Part shown: positions 1-11,586 of the stretch, in pieces
Layout: each line of letters opens with the position of its first letter
Numbering within the stretch: the stretch's first letter is position 1
DNA from: Zygnema cylindricum
Taxonomy: Eukaryota > Streptophyta > Zygnematophyceae > Zygnematales > Zygnemataceae
Length of the DNA: 64,000 bases
NCBI GenBank assembly: GCA_037447655.1
Contig: JBBHKE010000485.1
Span: forward strand, 240,331 to 304,330
Direction of reading: 5' to 3'
Notes under the pieces: generated by a model
Database searches by the model: none
What the model saw: the letters and a program-made list of their open reading frames with translations, nothing else
What the model was told of the DNA's origin: nothing
Program-made: the position numbers and the translations under genes

Positions 1-310
1 AGTGATTACTACCACATTGGAGAAAATGCATTTTTGAAATGAAATCTCTCACTAACTAAATAGTGTTTTAGTAGTTAAGAGATATAATTATAAAGAGTAG
101 AGAGTAGTGGAAAACACTTCAATAATAAGGGTTGAGCCACGAGGGCAAGAGACCAAGCTAATTTTATGTGGAAAGAAACTTCTTCTAATTTAAAGTTTAT
201 CGTTATATGAGTGTGGTCCAATGTGGATGTGTATTCTGCAATATGTGGAATGTGTGGTTGGGATTGTTTGTAGTAATGGGATTTTTTGAGAGGTAGGAGA
301 TCCTATTTCA
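1..310 (+). repeat. Partial 5' LTR (U5 end) of gypsy A
   Basis: This segment is a direct repeat of 9020-9328, with roughly 85% identity by eye and many small differences, implying an old insertion. It ends near a CA just before a recognisable primer site at 313, as expected for the 3' edge of a 5' LTR. Confidence 0.85.
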
Positions 311-312
311 TA

Positions 313-325
313 TGGAATCAAAGCT
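313..325 (+). promoter_or_regulatory. Primer binding site, initiator tRNA-Met 3' end type
   Basis: TGGAATCAAAGCT follows the LTR edge by about two bases. It is two mismatches from the TGGTATCAGAGC site that many plant LTR elements use to pair with the 3' end of initiator tRNA-Met. It supports both the LTR boundary and element orientation. Confidence 0.75.
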
Positions 326-1053
326 TTGGTTAGAAACCACGGAGAAGTTTGCTCACCCGAAAATCGATTGCCGTGACCGGTGAGGGTGCTCTAACCTTTG
401 TCGGTAGAACCACAATGTGAAGTGGTAGGGGATTGGAGGGAAATTGAATGATCACACACCCAACGCCCGCTGGTTAGATGTGGGGCGTGCTCAGGTCCTA
501 AGGACTAAGGCGGGGTGGGCAGTGTAGCCACCGCTGAAGCTCACTCCAATTACCTAGAGGCGAAACAAACTTGCATTCTCTTAGCAATGATTCATGTGTA
601 GAGGGAGGGTTTGAAGCCATGAAGGATGAGGATGTGAGGATAAGAGAGTAAAAAATCCTGATGTAGTGGGAAGTGGGAAATTTGCTAATGGAGGAGAAAG
701 AAAGTGGAGTACTTTACTTTTTCAAGATCAAAGGAGTCCAGAAATGACTCAAATACTTTTGAAACCCTAAATTGTTACTTTTGAGAGCTTTCAATTTTGC
801 TGTTGCAAAATTGGTAGGGAAATTCTTACCTTTTGTTTATTGAAAATTTGAATTTGTACTAACTTGCTGTCAATGTCTTTTCAATTTCTGAGATTTCGAT
901 ATTTTCAAAGGATTTGTTAAGGAGAAAAAGTCTTCGATTTGAGCAATCTGATGACTTCAAATCTGCATCAAATTTCATTGGGAAATCATACTCTATCTTC
1001 ATTTTGCTTGATTTTATCGTGTGATAATTGCAAATTTTGCATGGAAACGTGAA
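326..1053 (+). other. Gypsy A untranslated leader
   Basis: About 730 bases lie between the primer site and the first plausible gag ATG at 1054. There is no open frame of note and no separate feature was recognised. Position and length fit a retrotransposon 5' leader. Confidence 0.6.
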
Positions 1054-2340
1054 ATGGAGAATGCGTTAAATGTGTTAAAAAAACGGACTGCGAAATTGGT
1101 CAAAAGATTCAATAATCATGCTGCCGCTGTGGATGAATCCATTTCCGAATTGAAGAGTGAATTGAAAGTTGTTAAAAAAAAATGGAAATGTTTCAAATGA
1201 GAAATTAGATGAACTTATTAACTTTATTCAGACCAAGAATGATATGAGTGACCAAAAGGGTGAAAGTAGTAAAAAAAATGCCAGTTTTAGGGGGGATGAT
1301 TATAATGGACCTAAGAAGATAAAGAATCTGAAATTGTCTATTAGTGAGGCACCATCGTTTGATTGTAAGAGGATCGATAAGTTGGATGCTTGGATTTTTC
1401 ATATGGAGTATTATGTGGAGTCTAGAAATTGTGATCGTGAAGATTAAACTTCTTTTGCTATTAGCTGTTTGAAAGGCGATGCTCGAATTTGGTATTATAT
1501 TCAGAGAAGGTCTAAATTGATTATTTATAATGCTGATTGGGAAACTTTTAAAACCGCAATCAAATCGCGTTTCTTGTCTGTCACTTTTAAATCCAGAATG
1601 GAAGAAAAGTGGTTGAACTGTAAGCAGACTGGATCTGTGAAGGATTATATTGTGGAATTTGACTCATCTACTATTCATGTCATAAGTTTGATTGATGAAA
1701 TGGCTAAATCGCATATCTTAAACTATTTGAATCCTATACTGAAATCAGAACTAAAACATCAAAAAACTAATAATTTGAAAAAATTACAAGATAAGTCATT
1801 GGAATTAGAGGATCACTTGGGGTAAAACTAGGAAACTCGATCACTAAGAGGTAATTTGAATGAAGTATTAGAGTGGGATGAGGAGGAATTTGTTGAAGAG
1901 GGTCTGAATGTTGGTCTGGTGAATAGGCAAAATATCTTCATGGGAAATCAAAGGGGTGGATATAGTGTTAATGTAAGAAATAAATTTAACAATAAAGGGG
2001 GATACATTAAAAGTCCTAAACCAAGCATTAATGCCAAAAACCCAACGTTGCCATCCCCACATGCACTATTTGTCAAAAAAAGGGTCATAGAGCATTTGAG
2101 TGTGTACAACTGAAAATTTTTAAGTGTTATAACTGTGGAGAGGAGGGAGATTTCAGTAGAGAGTGCACAAAACCCAAAAAGAAAGTCACTTGTTTCAAAT
2201 GCGGAGGTCCTGAGTATTACGCTAAAGACTTTACAAATAAAGGTTCTCTCAAAACAGTCGATGTAAATGAAGGTCTCGAATAAGATATTGCATTATACCT
2301 AGCTGAGCAGGAAGCCCAAGAGGTGGGAAACGGAAATGAC
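1054..2340 (+). pseudogene. Gypsy A gag remnant with zinc knuckle
   Basis: Gag forms the virus-like particle and binds the RNA genome. The likely start is the ATG at 1054. The frame is lost at a nine-A run (1174-1182) and picks up in another frame at once, so a homopolymer indel is the simplest break. Further stops occur at 1445 and 1822. A typical retrotransposon gag core (tryptophan and 'KGDARIWY'-like segment near 1469-1500) is followed by a basic region. A CCHC zinc knuckle starts near 2124 (C-Y-N-C-G with the closing cysteine near 2166), and a second partial one near 2190 has lost its last cysteine. Non-functional. Confidence 0.82.
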
Positions 2341-3180
2341 TAACTGAAAGTCCTCAGTTGAGTCAACCAAATCCAGATGTTAAAGAGTTAACTCTGGAGG
2401 GCAAGCTAAAATATGGAAAGTCTAAGATAGCTCAATTTATTATGATGCTAACTACACTCCATAGTTTGAACAATCCTTCTGATGAAACTCTTAACAAAAT
2501 ACCTTTGTTAGGATAGTTAAGTAACGATGACACTAGACACAGTTTGATCAGATTTTAGTCTTTAGTGGAAGGAAAACCATTGAGAGTTAAGGTAGATTCA
2601 TGTGCTACACATAATTTTATTTCACATAAGTTTGTTGAGGAAAAGAAAATTCCTACAATCATAAGAGAAAAACCTTTACATATTTAGGTGGCAAATCGTA
2701 ATAAGTCCACATTAGATTTACAAACTGACACAATTAAAGTTCATATCCAGGGTCATAAAATGAAAGTTGTGTGAAATAAGGAATTTGGGTAGTGGGGAGC
2801 TAATATTGGGAAAGCTTTGGTTAACTGAACATAACCCTCAAATTAATTGGGAAACTAACACCTTGAGAGTGAAGTCTGAAAACGGTTGGAAGGTTTTGCA
2901 AGCATTACCTTCGAAGAAGTTGCATAAGAATCATTTAAATAACATAACCAAGTTGGGAGTGAAAGGTTTGATTTTTGCTAAACAATTTAAAAAGCATTTA
3001 AAAGATAAAACAAATCATGCTTTCTTGTTATTAGTAACTGAGGCAGTTACTGATGAAGGGGGTGGAGAAAACATTAACATCGATGTCATTCCTAAATCAG
3101 ACACCACTAAGACTCTTGAAAAACAAAAATCTGATTTTGTAACTGACATTAATACATCTAAGCTACTATTAAAAATTTGA
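2341..3180 (+). pseudogene. Gypsy A aspartic protease remnant
   Basis: The retroviral-type aspartic protease matures the polyprotein. A D-S-C-A-T motif at about 2595-2609 replaces the usual D-S/T-G-A-T, and is followed by the hydrophobic segment typical after the catalytic loop. A downstream block at 2767-3180 contains a G-E-L-I-L-G-K-L-W-L segment, which fits the second half of the fold and the linker to reverse transcriptase. Several stops lie between 2341 and 2766. The loss of the motif glycine plus the stops make it inactive. Confidence 0.7.
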
Positions 3181-3980
3181 TTTTTGAATTTAGAGATGTT
3201 TTCCAAATTGACTTACCCTTAGGGAGGCCACCTTCTCGAGATGTGGAACATTTTATTAACCTTTACGTAGATGTTATCCTCTTCTCACAGGAATTTATAA
3301 ACATAGCTTCTTTGAGCAAGAGGAGTTAAAGAAATAGATCAAGGAGATTTTGGAGAAGGGACGTATTCAATCTAGCAAATCACCGTATGGAGCACCAGTT
3401 CTCTTTGTAAAAAATTAAAAACATAACGCTGAGAATATGTATCGACTATCGTAGTTTGAACAAAATCAGGGTGAACGATAAGTATCGGTTACCTTTAATT
3501 TCTGATTTGATTGATCGTTTGAAATGCGCTAAATTATTTTCTTTGATTGATCTGCGTAGTGGCTTTAATCAGGTGCCAATTAAAACTAAAAATGTTGATA
3601 AAACTGTTTTTAGAACTAGAGTTGGTCATTTTGAATGGATAGTGATGCCATTTGGTTTGATGAATGCACCACCTACTTATCAAAGATTAATGAACCAAAC
3701 ATTTTCTGATTATATAAATGAGTTTGTTCAGGCGTTTATAGATGATATTTTAATTTACAGCAAATCTAAAAAAGAACATGTAGTTCATCTAAAGAAAGTG
3801 TAAGAAAGGTTAAGGGATAGAAAGTTATATGGAAAATTGTCAAAATCTAGCTTTCTTAAAAGTTAACAATTATTTTTAGGACATATAGTTAGTGGGGAAA
3901 GTATTAAAACAAATCCATCCAAAATTAGTGCGATACAAAATTGGAAGCAACCCACTAATGTCACAGAAGTTAGATCATTT
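3181..3980 (+). pseudogene. Gypsy A reverse transcriptase remnant
   Basis: This is the RNA-directed DNA polymerase domain. The segment for '[12 protein letters not shown]', which opens most gypsy RT domains, is at about 3370-3410. It is followed by a dynamic stretch with D-Y-R, then 'LIDLRSGFNQV' near 3543-3576 and the catalytic F-I-D-D near 3735-3746. The best open stretch is 3456-3803. Stops just before 3420 and at 3801 and a broken N-terminal part make it non-functional, although the catalytic aspartates survive. Motif spelling is standard Ty3/gypsy. Confidence 0.88.
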
Positions 3981-4552
3981 TTGGGATTGGCCACTTATTA
4001 CAGGAAATTTATTAGGAACTTCAGTATGATCGCCGCACCATTGACAAATTTATTTCGAGAGAAGGAGACGTTTGTGTGGGGAGCCGATCAAGAGAGAGCT
4101 TTCGAGGAACTAAAATGGAAGTTGACCTCTGCCCCTACACTGGTGTATCCTGATCCTGCTGGGGAATTTGAAATTCACATCACTACTGATGCATTTGATA
4201 AAGGTCTAGGTGCAGTCATAAGTCAAAAAGTCGGCAAACATTTTCATCCTATTGATTTTGATGAGTCTAGGAAATTTAATGATGATGAAAAGAACTATCC
4301 AGCACAGGAAAAAGAATTACTTGCAATTCTTCATGCATTGGTGAAATGGCGTTGTTATTTGCATAATAAAGAATTTACAGTTCACTGTGATAATAACGCA
4401 CTCTCCTATCTACACAGATAAAGTGATGCACAGATTATGACCGGTAGACAAGCTAGGTGGATGCAGAAATTAGCATATTTCACATTTAATATCAAACATA
4501 TTATTGGAAAAACAAATGTAGTCGCACATCCTTTAATAAATGTCTTCAAATA
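3981..4552 (+). pseudogene. Gypsy A RNase H remnant
   Basis: The RT connection ('[10 protein letters not shown]' type) passes into the gypsy RNase H, which removes the RNA template. The block with T-T-D-A-F-D at about 4192 supplies the first catalytic aspartate, then Q-E-K-E-L-L-A at 4306-4326 and the H-C-D-N-N-A-L segment near 4383. The frame ends at a TAA at 4419; the usual 'DALSR' end is degraded near 4520-4550 (it reads A-H-P-L). Interrupted relic. Confidence 0.85.
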
Positions 4553-4555
4553 AGT

Positions 4556-5990
4556 GTGATGGTTCATGATGAATTGTTTTTAGATGCTGTTAGAAATGGT
4601 TATAATAAAGATCCTTATTTTACTGTGATTTGCAAGAATATTTCAAGTGGGAATTCTGACCCATTGAATGAGAGGCATGTCAAAAACTTTAGAATAGAGG
4701 ATGGTTTACTCTATTTGCGAACAGGGGATAGGTTATGCATTCCTCAAATGCGAGACTTAAGAAAACTACTTTTACAGAAAGCCCATGAGCATTTAGGACA
4801 TCTAGGCGAGATAAAACTCTTGGTCGGTTGAAGAGAAGATTGTTTTGGCCAGGGATGGCAAAGGAGGTGTCGAAACACGTGGAAAGTTGTGTCCCTTGCC
4901 AACAAAGTAAACCTAGTAACCAAAAACCTAGAGGTCTCTTTAAACCTTTAGATATATCCCCGAAAGAGCATGGGAATCTGTCAGTATGGATTTTATTGTC
5001 AAGTTACCAGCTACATTTAGAAGAAATGACAAATCATGGTCATAGTCGATAGGTTCACTAAAATGTCAATCTTTATCTCTTGCAAAACTACTCATTCAGT
5101 TGTAGATATTGCAAAGCTATGTTTTGACAACGTGGTCAGGCATCATGGAGTCCCTTTGTCTATTGTCAGTGATACGGATTCTAAATTTACGTCTGCATTT
5201 TAGAAAGAATTGCACCAAAATTTAGGCACTGAATTAAAAATGAGTACCTCTTATCACCCTCACACAGATGGACACACAGAAAGGATGAACCGTACACTGG
5301 AAGAAATGCTTAGGACTGTTTGCAGTGGAGTTCATAAGACATGGGAATCTAAACTGCCATTAATGGAATTTCCATACAATTCATGTAAACATGCTAGTAC
5401 AAGATTCTCACTGTTTGAATTTCCATACGGATACCAACGGAGAGAAGCATTAGACTTAATAACAAGGGTCACTTAAGAGAATAGGGGTTCCGGAACGGAA
5501 TTATGGGAATACATTCAAAAGGTTTGGAAAACAGTCCGAGATGCATTATTGGAGGCACAAAGGAGGCAAAAATTAAATGCTAACAGCAAAAAGGGTGATT
5601 CGCTGTTACGCACAAGTGAAAGGGTTTGGCTTTCTACAACGCATTATAGGTGCAAGATCGAGGGACAATCGAATCCTACGGGGAAATTTGCTCCTAAGTA
5701 CATTGGATCATTTATTGTAATCGAGATGATATCGTCAATTGCTGCCAAATTGGACTTTCCGCCTTCAACAAAAATTCATCCTGTAATACACATCAGCCAA
5801 TTGAAACTATTGAATCTTCGACCAACTGAAGGAGAATTGGAATTGGATCCCTCAATAATTATAGAACCTGAAGTCCAGAAATGGGTAATAGATTGGGTTG
5901 GTCAACCGTTGAAGTCCACAAAATTTTATTTTGGCAAGTACACTATCTAGGAAGGCCAAAAGATGAGTTGACTTAAGAAGATGAAAATTC
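4556..5990 (+). pseudogene. Gypsy A integrase remnant with possible chromo-like tail
   Basis: The zinc-binding H-H-C-C module is split over 4780-4900, with H-E-H-L-G-H-L-G then C-V-P-C. The catalytic core has an aspartate near 4989 (D-F-I), S-D-T-D near 5168-5179, and H-T-D-G-H-T-E near 5260-5280 carrying the glutamate, so the D,D,E triad is recognisable. Frames change at 4831, 5052, 5476 and 5950. The C-terminal part (5549-5950) has the 'KFAPKYIGSF' and 'IHPVIHISQLK' blocks normal for this position. The last residues (V-I-D-W-V-G-Q-P) resemble a degenerate chromo-like end, which is only suggestive. Integrates cDNA into the genome in intact relatives. Confidence 0.85.
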
Positions 5991-6074
5991 TGAGTTTTTA
6001 CAAAGGTATTGGAGGGATAATAACATAGAAGTCCTTTCTTGAGAATGAAAGGTGTTTTAACTGTGGTCAGTTAA

Positions 6075-6088
6075 AAATAAACAGGGGA
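6075..6088 (+). promoter_or_regulatory. Candidate polypurine tract of gypsy A
   Basis: AAAATAAACAGGGGA immediately precedes a TG at 6089 and lies about 100 bases after the end of pol. That is where plus-strand priming should occur and where the 3' LTR should begin. Confidence 0.6.
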
Positions 6089-7351
6089 TGATGTAATAGT
6101 AATAGCGAATCGAACTTGTTCGCAAAGGGGTATTTAGGTCTTATGATTATAGAGTACTAAATTTGGTAGACGTCCGCGAAAGAATCACGCGATTTGGAGT
6201 TATATATCAAAAGTTATAGCGATGGGTGTATTTAGGCGACAGCGCGGGGTTTAAATAACAAGCGGGTATCATTGAAACGGGTTAAGGGTCAAATTAATAC
6301 CGAAATTTCGCGTGCACGTTTCATAAAGTTCAATGAAACGTTTAGTATGCACGGTGCTTCGTTTTGTTGGATTATTGTCGTTTCGCGGTATTTCCGCGAA
6401 GCGTCATACCAACATTTTATTGTTGACGTGAAGTACCACGTCATCATACGAAACGTACGATGTAAGTTTCGTGGTACTAATTTTGAAGCGTCGATTTGAA
6501 AAAAACATTAATGAATTTTTTCCCGTACAAATTCGTACATTTTTAAAAAATTGAATTGAACATGTACCGCAGTTTGTACGCTTTCCGTTAAATGAGCGGT
6601 GAAAAATATTATTTAATTTAATTATTATTACACTCTATATATGTTTCGAAATATCTACATCAATTGGTTAAGGACGTTTGTGTCTGTGTATACTAGATGA
6701 CGTACACAGGCGCACGTTCAATACCTTCGAAATGCATTTTTATTATAACTAGTAAATCAACGCCCGTTACACGGGCATGTACCCTGTCTAGTTTATCATG
6801 CCCGTACTACGGACGCACGGCAACGCTACACCGGGAATTGTTATTAGTGTCAAAGTTTAAATAGCGTTGAAGAAAATTTAACGTAATCGATGCTAAATAA
6901 GATTTTTTTTTTTTTTTTTCTAATTTGTAATAATGTATTCTAATTTCTGCATTATGCTAATTTGGGAACAACAAAAATGGATTATTCGCCGTACGCTTAT
7001 ATACATTAATATATGTATTCGTACAAAATATTAGAAATAGTACGCTGTCGTGAAATTAAATATCCGTACTTGTCAGACTAATTTACGTGTCAAAATAATC
7101 CCGTTTTTTGAGCGCACGTTCCTATGCATGCGCGTCTGCTTTAATTATTTTTTTGTAAAATTTTCTTTTGAAAAGCTACATTTTTGTACAGTCTGACATA
7201 GACCGTACACCACACTATTTAGATTTTATTTTACTTTCGTCCTTTACGTTATTTTGTACAGTACATTAATTAAAGTAAAGGAAAAATTAAAATCATGTAT
7301 CCTATTTAAGAAATAAATCAAAATTTCAAGAACCCAAATTAATAATACATT

Positions 7352-7910
7352 ACGCCATCCGTACGGCGATCTGCACAGCGACGCACGGCAATGTTACATT
7401 AGCCCATCCGTACGGCGATCTGCACAACGACGCACGACAACGTTAAAATACGCCCGGTCTGCACACCGACGGTTGGCAATGTTAGATTACGCCAGCCGTA
7501 CGGCGGTCTGCACACCGACGGTTGGCAATGTTAGATTATGCCATCCGTACGGCGGTTTACACACCAACATGTGGCAATGTTAGGTTACGCCAACCGTACG
7601 GCGATCTGCACATCGACGGTTGGCAATGTTAGATTACGCCAACCGTACGGCGGTCTGCACACCGACGGGTGGAAATCTTAGGTTTCGCCAACCGTACGGC
7701 GCTCTGCACACCGACGGTTGGCAATGTTACAGTATGCCAGCCGTACGGTGGTCTGCACACCGACAATTGGCAATGTAAGATTACGCCATGCGTACGGCAG
7801 TACGGGCGGCACCGTTACATTGTGCCAGCGGTACGGTGGTCCGTACTACGGACGGTCGCACGGTTGCGTTACATTGTGCCAACCGTACGGCTGTCCGTAC
7901 TGCGGACGGA
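7352..7910 (+). repeat. 49-bp tandem array, about 12 copies, in gypsy A LTR
   Basis: A unit of 49 bases starting ACGCCATCCGTACGGCGATC repeats from 7352. Copies 1-9 are near full length, one is short, and the last two are degenerate and expanded. Units share the CCGTACGG core, a GCACACCGACGG block and GGCAATGTTA. Short open frames across the array are by-products of periodicity. Its position immediately upstream of a TATA box suggests U3 enhancer-type repeats. Confidence 0.9.
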
Positions 7911-7946
7911 GGGAAAAAATCGAAGACAGACACACCGCCTACCGCC

Positions 7947-7954
7947 TATATAAT
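7947..7954 (+). promoter_or_regulatory. Candidate TATA box in gypsy A U3
   Basis: TATATAAT lies 37 bases after the 49-bp array. Initiation would be expected near 7975-7985, dividing the inferred LTR into about 1.9 kb of U3 and 1.35 kb of R-U5. Inference from position and sequence only. Confidence 0.5.
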
Positions 7955-9328
7955 GTTTCGCAGAGGGGCGAACAACGTTCTCTTATTTATATACTGATAA
8001 AATTGCCTGTCATTCACAGACAAGCAACCATGGCCTTCTTTCTCTACCTCTCCGAGAGCATATGCAACTTCAAAAAAACAAAGTCCAGGTCATATGCAGA
8101 TTCCGTTTTTCATCATTCAACATTGCACAACGTTACACATTGGTAAAAAAAAAAAAAAACAATCACATTAGAGCAAAAAAAAATCACATTTATGTCCTTT
8201 AACTATTTTTACTCTAAATCTTCTTCCCTTCTTGCCGTGGCGTCGGTAATGACGTCTTCTGTGATTTTTCGCGTTCAGTTGTTCAAGTAATAATGGCGGC
8301 TTCTTTTCGAAATTTGAAGAAGACGCCAGAACAAAATTTGAACTCACGGCGCTCAAATAGTGTGACGCCGCAACGTCTCTTTTTGGAAATATTTGTCGAC
8401 GTCACATTATTTTCCCGTACAATCCATGTACAGTCTGTTCGGTTTACTGAACAGAAAGTACGGATACGTGCATCGATTTTTTTTTGTAAACTACCGTACA
8501 GTTTCCGTAAAAAATCTAACAGTTACAATATTTTGTTTTTTTAGTTTCCGTAATATGTCAGTTTCAGTTTACAATAGACGTTATTTTGCGTATTTTTCAA
8601 AAGTCACGTACAATACGTAGAAACTGGAAAAATTGGAAAAAACCCGCGTATTGAACAACTAGGCTTTCACTTAATGGAATTTAGTAGGAAGTTTCGCGTG
8701 CGAAATTTGTGACGCACGATCGTGCGAAGTCGCGTTTCGTTTGGCGCGCACTTTTGCACATAAATGTTACGTAGTGAAACGTAGCGTTTGATTGGTTAGA
8801 AATGCTACGTAGTTAGTAAGAGATTTCACACATTTTTGCATTGGTTAGTTTAAGTTACTTGCTGATCAATGATTGGCCCAGGTAAAACCTATTCAACGGA
8901 GTGTTCACTCTGACCTAGCTAGTCTAGGGCGATGATGGATAAATAGTGAAGCCTAAGAGGAGAGTAAACATCTTTTCCTTTGGAAATGTTTGTGGAAGTT
9001 TTGACTGATCTTGGTCCTAAGCGATTAAAACCAAATTAGAGCATTGGCATTTTGGCATTGAAATCTCTTACAAAATAAGTAGTGTTTTAGTAGTTAAGAG
9101 ATATAAATATTAAGAGTGGAGAGTAGAGGAAAACACTTTAATAAGAAGGGTTGAGCCACAAAGGCAAGAGACGTAGCTAATGTTATGTGGACAGAAGCTT
9201 CTTCTAATTTAAAGTTTATCCTTATGTGAGTGTTTTCCAATGTGGATGTGTATTTTCCAATGTGTGGAATGTGTGGTTGAAATTGATTGAAGTAATGGGA
9301 TTTTCTGAGAGGTTAGAAATCCTATTAT

Positions 9329-10779
9329 AGTAGCCACCCTTGTTGAAAATACAAACTACCGTTGGTTGTCTTTTTTCATGTGCTGTTATAAAATTATTAG
9401 TATTATGTATCAGTAAAAAAATTATCGCGATATCAGCGATACCGATAGTTATCAGTTATCGAACGGTCAGAGGTCCCGATATATTTGTAATTTTTGTACT
9501 TTCTATCCGGAGTACTTTATTTCCGGTAAACTGAACGGAACATTTTCGCGAAATGTAAGGTTTTTTAAGGGAAATGTACGGACTTTGACGAAAAAATAAG
9601 TTGCACTTTGTAGTACTTTCTGGCTGGTTAACTGAACATAAATTTTACGCGAACATACAGCATTGTAGCGACAAACTATTTATCACAAAACGGAAAAAGA
9701 ACGGCGGACACAAAGTACAACGTACACAAAAGAACATTTTGCACGCCGCCGAAATCGAACGGACGACTTTCGATGAGAAAATACGAGTTGTTGGCCAGCG
9801 TGAGCGACGATATCCTGGAATGGCTCTTTTGGCGGCTTATGCCAAAAAAACCGACGGATTAACACGTGGCAGGTTTCTAGTGGATCCTAAGGAAAAAAGG
9901 GACAAAGCCATGGCGTCAATTGTGAAAGATACATCGTTTTAACTGGAGCCGTACTAAAGTCGTACATATCTTATGCCGGCTAGTGTACTTTGGGCTTGTA
10001 CAAATGATCCGATTGGTAGGCACCTCAGTAGATAAGGGTTGTGAGTAGGGCGCGTCGGGGGAATAACACATACAGTTTAGTGAACTAGTCATACATTTAT
10101 CTGTACAATCCGTATATATGTCACCTTTAGTTATCGATATCGGTGTTATCGCCAATAATAATTAATAAATATCGGCTATTTATCCGCAATAACACAGATA
10201 ACGATATATCGTAGCAAAACATCGATTATCGGCTACCAAAAAAAAAAAGGCCCATATCGATTATCAACAAATCGTTACCGATACCCAACACTAAAAATTA
10301 TATGTTTTAAACTTGTAATAGCGCTATACTATTATTTTATGCATATCGAACTAAATTCGTCATTTTTTATTTCAGTGCGGTTCTGGTTGGATTCTCTTTT
10401 TCTCTAGTTATTGTGTTTCAGCTGTATTGAACTGTAGTCACCTTGGTCACAGAATGGCTGCTGGTTCGCCGATTTTTTCTGTTTTTATGTCGCAGTTGTA
10501 GTCACTCTTGCGCTGAAATTTGTGTTTTCCATGTTCCAATTGTCATTTCCCAAGTAAGCGAAAACCCCTGCTAGGGTGAACTTTTAATGCCAGTTACACC
10601 TTTGTTGCTGATTTCCCACCAGGAAAAAGTAAGCCAATGTGACGACATCAAGCTGATTTTCAAAAGTCAAGGCTGTCAATACTGTTTGTCGTCAGACTGT
10701 ACCACGTCTGCACGACTATGTACATTGTTGTACTTGCTGACGTGAATAATTTCGCCATTTGAAAATCCCTTTTGCGGAA
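9329..10779. other. Intergenic DNA, no gene recognised
   Basis: No convincing coding region. Two clusters of ATCGAT/CGATAT-rich sequence occur at about 9420-9480 and 10125-10290, partly in opposite orientation, which would fit the ends of an unidentified TIR element, but no clean termini or target duplication could be set. A 113-residue open frame at 9601-9942 has no recognisable motif and is not called. Confidence 0.5.
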
Positions 10780-11102
10780 AAGTGTTCCCCGAAATTATAT
10801 TAGGGTACTTTCGCATGTGTTAAAGTTACAGTTATTTTCTGTCGTTTTCCCCCATAACTTAGAAAAAAACGAGAAAATCCGCAGTTGTACCAAAAAAATG
10901 AAATCGACGCCGTACAAGTTGCGTTACCTTAAAACTTTAAATGTACTGCAATTTGTCGTCTTGCGTGAAACAGTTTGTCATCAGCGCATTTCGACCCAAT
11001 TTCGCGTCCTTCCAGCTCATCTTCAAACTTTATATAAAATCACCTCACGAGGAACTTATATAAAATCACCTCGCGAGGTGATTTTAAATAAAGTTCAAAG
11101 AG
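10780..11102 (+). repeat. Family X remnant (X0), Harbinger-like
   Basis: This stretch aligns in patches with X1 (47412-47650): shared blocks are TGTCGTTTT followed by AACTTAG, TTTGTCGTCTTG, TTTCGACCCA and CATCTTCAA. It is in the same orientation as X1. Its termini are not preserved. Beyond 11102 similarity to the rest of X1 is scattered, up to the GGGGTC block near 11235. Confidence 0.6.
11021..11100. repeat. Inverted repeat with 26-bp perfect palindrome
   Basis: Bases 11061-11086 form a perfect 26-base palindrome centred on CGCG. A larger imperfect inverted repeat pairs 11021-11046 with 11075-11100 (about 22 of 26 positions), so the segment could fold into alternative hairpins. A shorter, decayed equivalent occurs in X1 near 47610-47650. 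Confidence 0.85.
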
Positions 11103-11299
11103 GTAAATGAATAAGCAGATGTTGTCGCACTTGCCGAAAGTTTTTTACAATTTTTGAGCGCGGAGTACAAAAAAAAAAACCCACCACACGTTTTCAGCTT
11201 GTGCGTGACTTTTTTCCGTGCGCTTTTTTCTGTACAGGGGTCGTGGAGAGGGTTTCGACCAACGGACGCCATTTCGCAAAAGCGAAGTCCGTGAAAGCG

Positions 11300-11327
11300 T
11301 CTCTCTCTCTCTCTCTCTCTCTCTCTC
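11300..11327 (+). repeat. (CT)n microsatellite
   Basis: An uninterrupted CT dinucleotide run of about 14 units. The flanking 11103-11586 shows no gene. Confidence 0.95.
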
Positions 11328-11586
11328 CTTCTCCCACTAACGCGTCTATCTCATAATTCTTGCAATGAAAAAAGTCAAAAAAGGTATCAAATGAAAGATC
11401 TACAAAAAAAAATTATTTTGGGTGTCTTTTAGCTTATTTTGGTGGGAAGTAAAGTGAGAATGGACGAAAAAATAAAATTGGGAAACCATGGCCGAATGTT
11501 TTGAAAGTTGTGACGTCGACGCTATCAAAAATACGATTGACGTCAAAATGTCACAAACCCTAAACATCTACGATGTCACAAGTAGC

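Larger units (their letters stand above)
1..9328 (+). mobile_element. Ty3/gypsy LTR retrotransposon A, 5' end outside window
   Basis: Order on the plus strand is LTR, primer site, gag, protease, reverse transcriptase, RNase H, integrase, LTR, which is the Ty3/gypsy order. Bases 1-310 align with 9020-9328, and the match is already running at base 1, so the 5' LTR extends beyond the window. Every coding module is interrupted by stops or frameshifts, so this copy is dead as a coding unit. If the inferred long LTR is right, the whole element is about 12 kb. The 5' target-site flank is not visible, so the target duplication cannot be checked. Confidence 0.88.
6089..9328 (+). repeat. Inferred long 3' LTR of gypsy A (3.2 kb)
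   Basis: The start is inferred from the polypurine tract plus TG at 6089; the end is set by the match of 9020-9328 to the 5' LTR end at 1-310. The other 2.9 kb cannot be compared because the matching part of the 5' LTR is outside the window. It contains TA-rich sequence, a block near 7080-7240 resembling 46900-47110 and 62400-62590, the 49-bp array, a TATA box and an untranslated stretch. If the LTR were only about 310 bp, 6089-9019 would instead be an unusually long 3' untranslated region. The 7911-9019 portion shows no gene. Confidence 0.6.

Noticed and set aside
7669-8146. Overlapping plus-strand frames with repeated CTPT and TVCQPYG-like segments
   Set aside because: They are translations of the 49-bp tandem array, which changes frame with each unit.
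9601-9942. 113-codon open frame
   Set aside because: No recognisable motif, no codon-level support, no homologous copy in the window, and repeat-like surroundings.
9411-10295. A TIR element with ATCGAT-rich ends
   Set aside because: The two clusters are similar in style only; no clear terminal sequence or flanking duplication was found.
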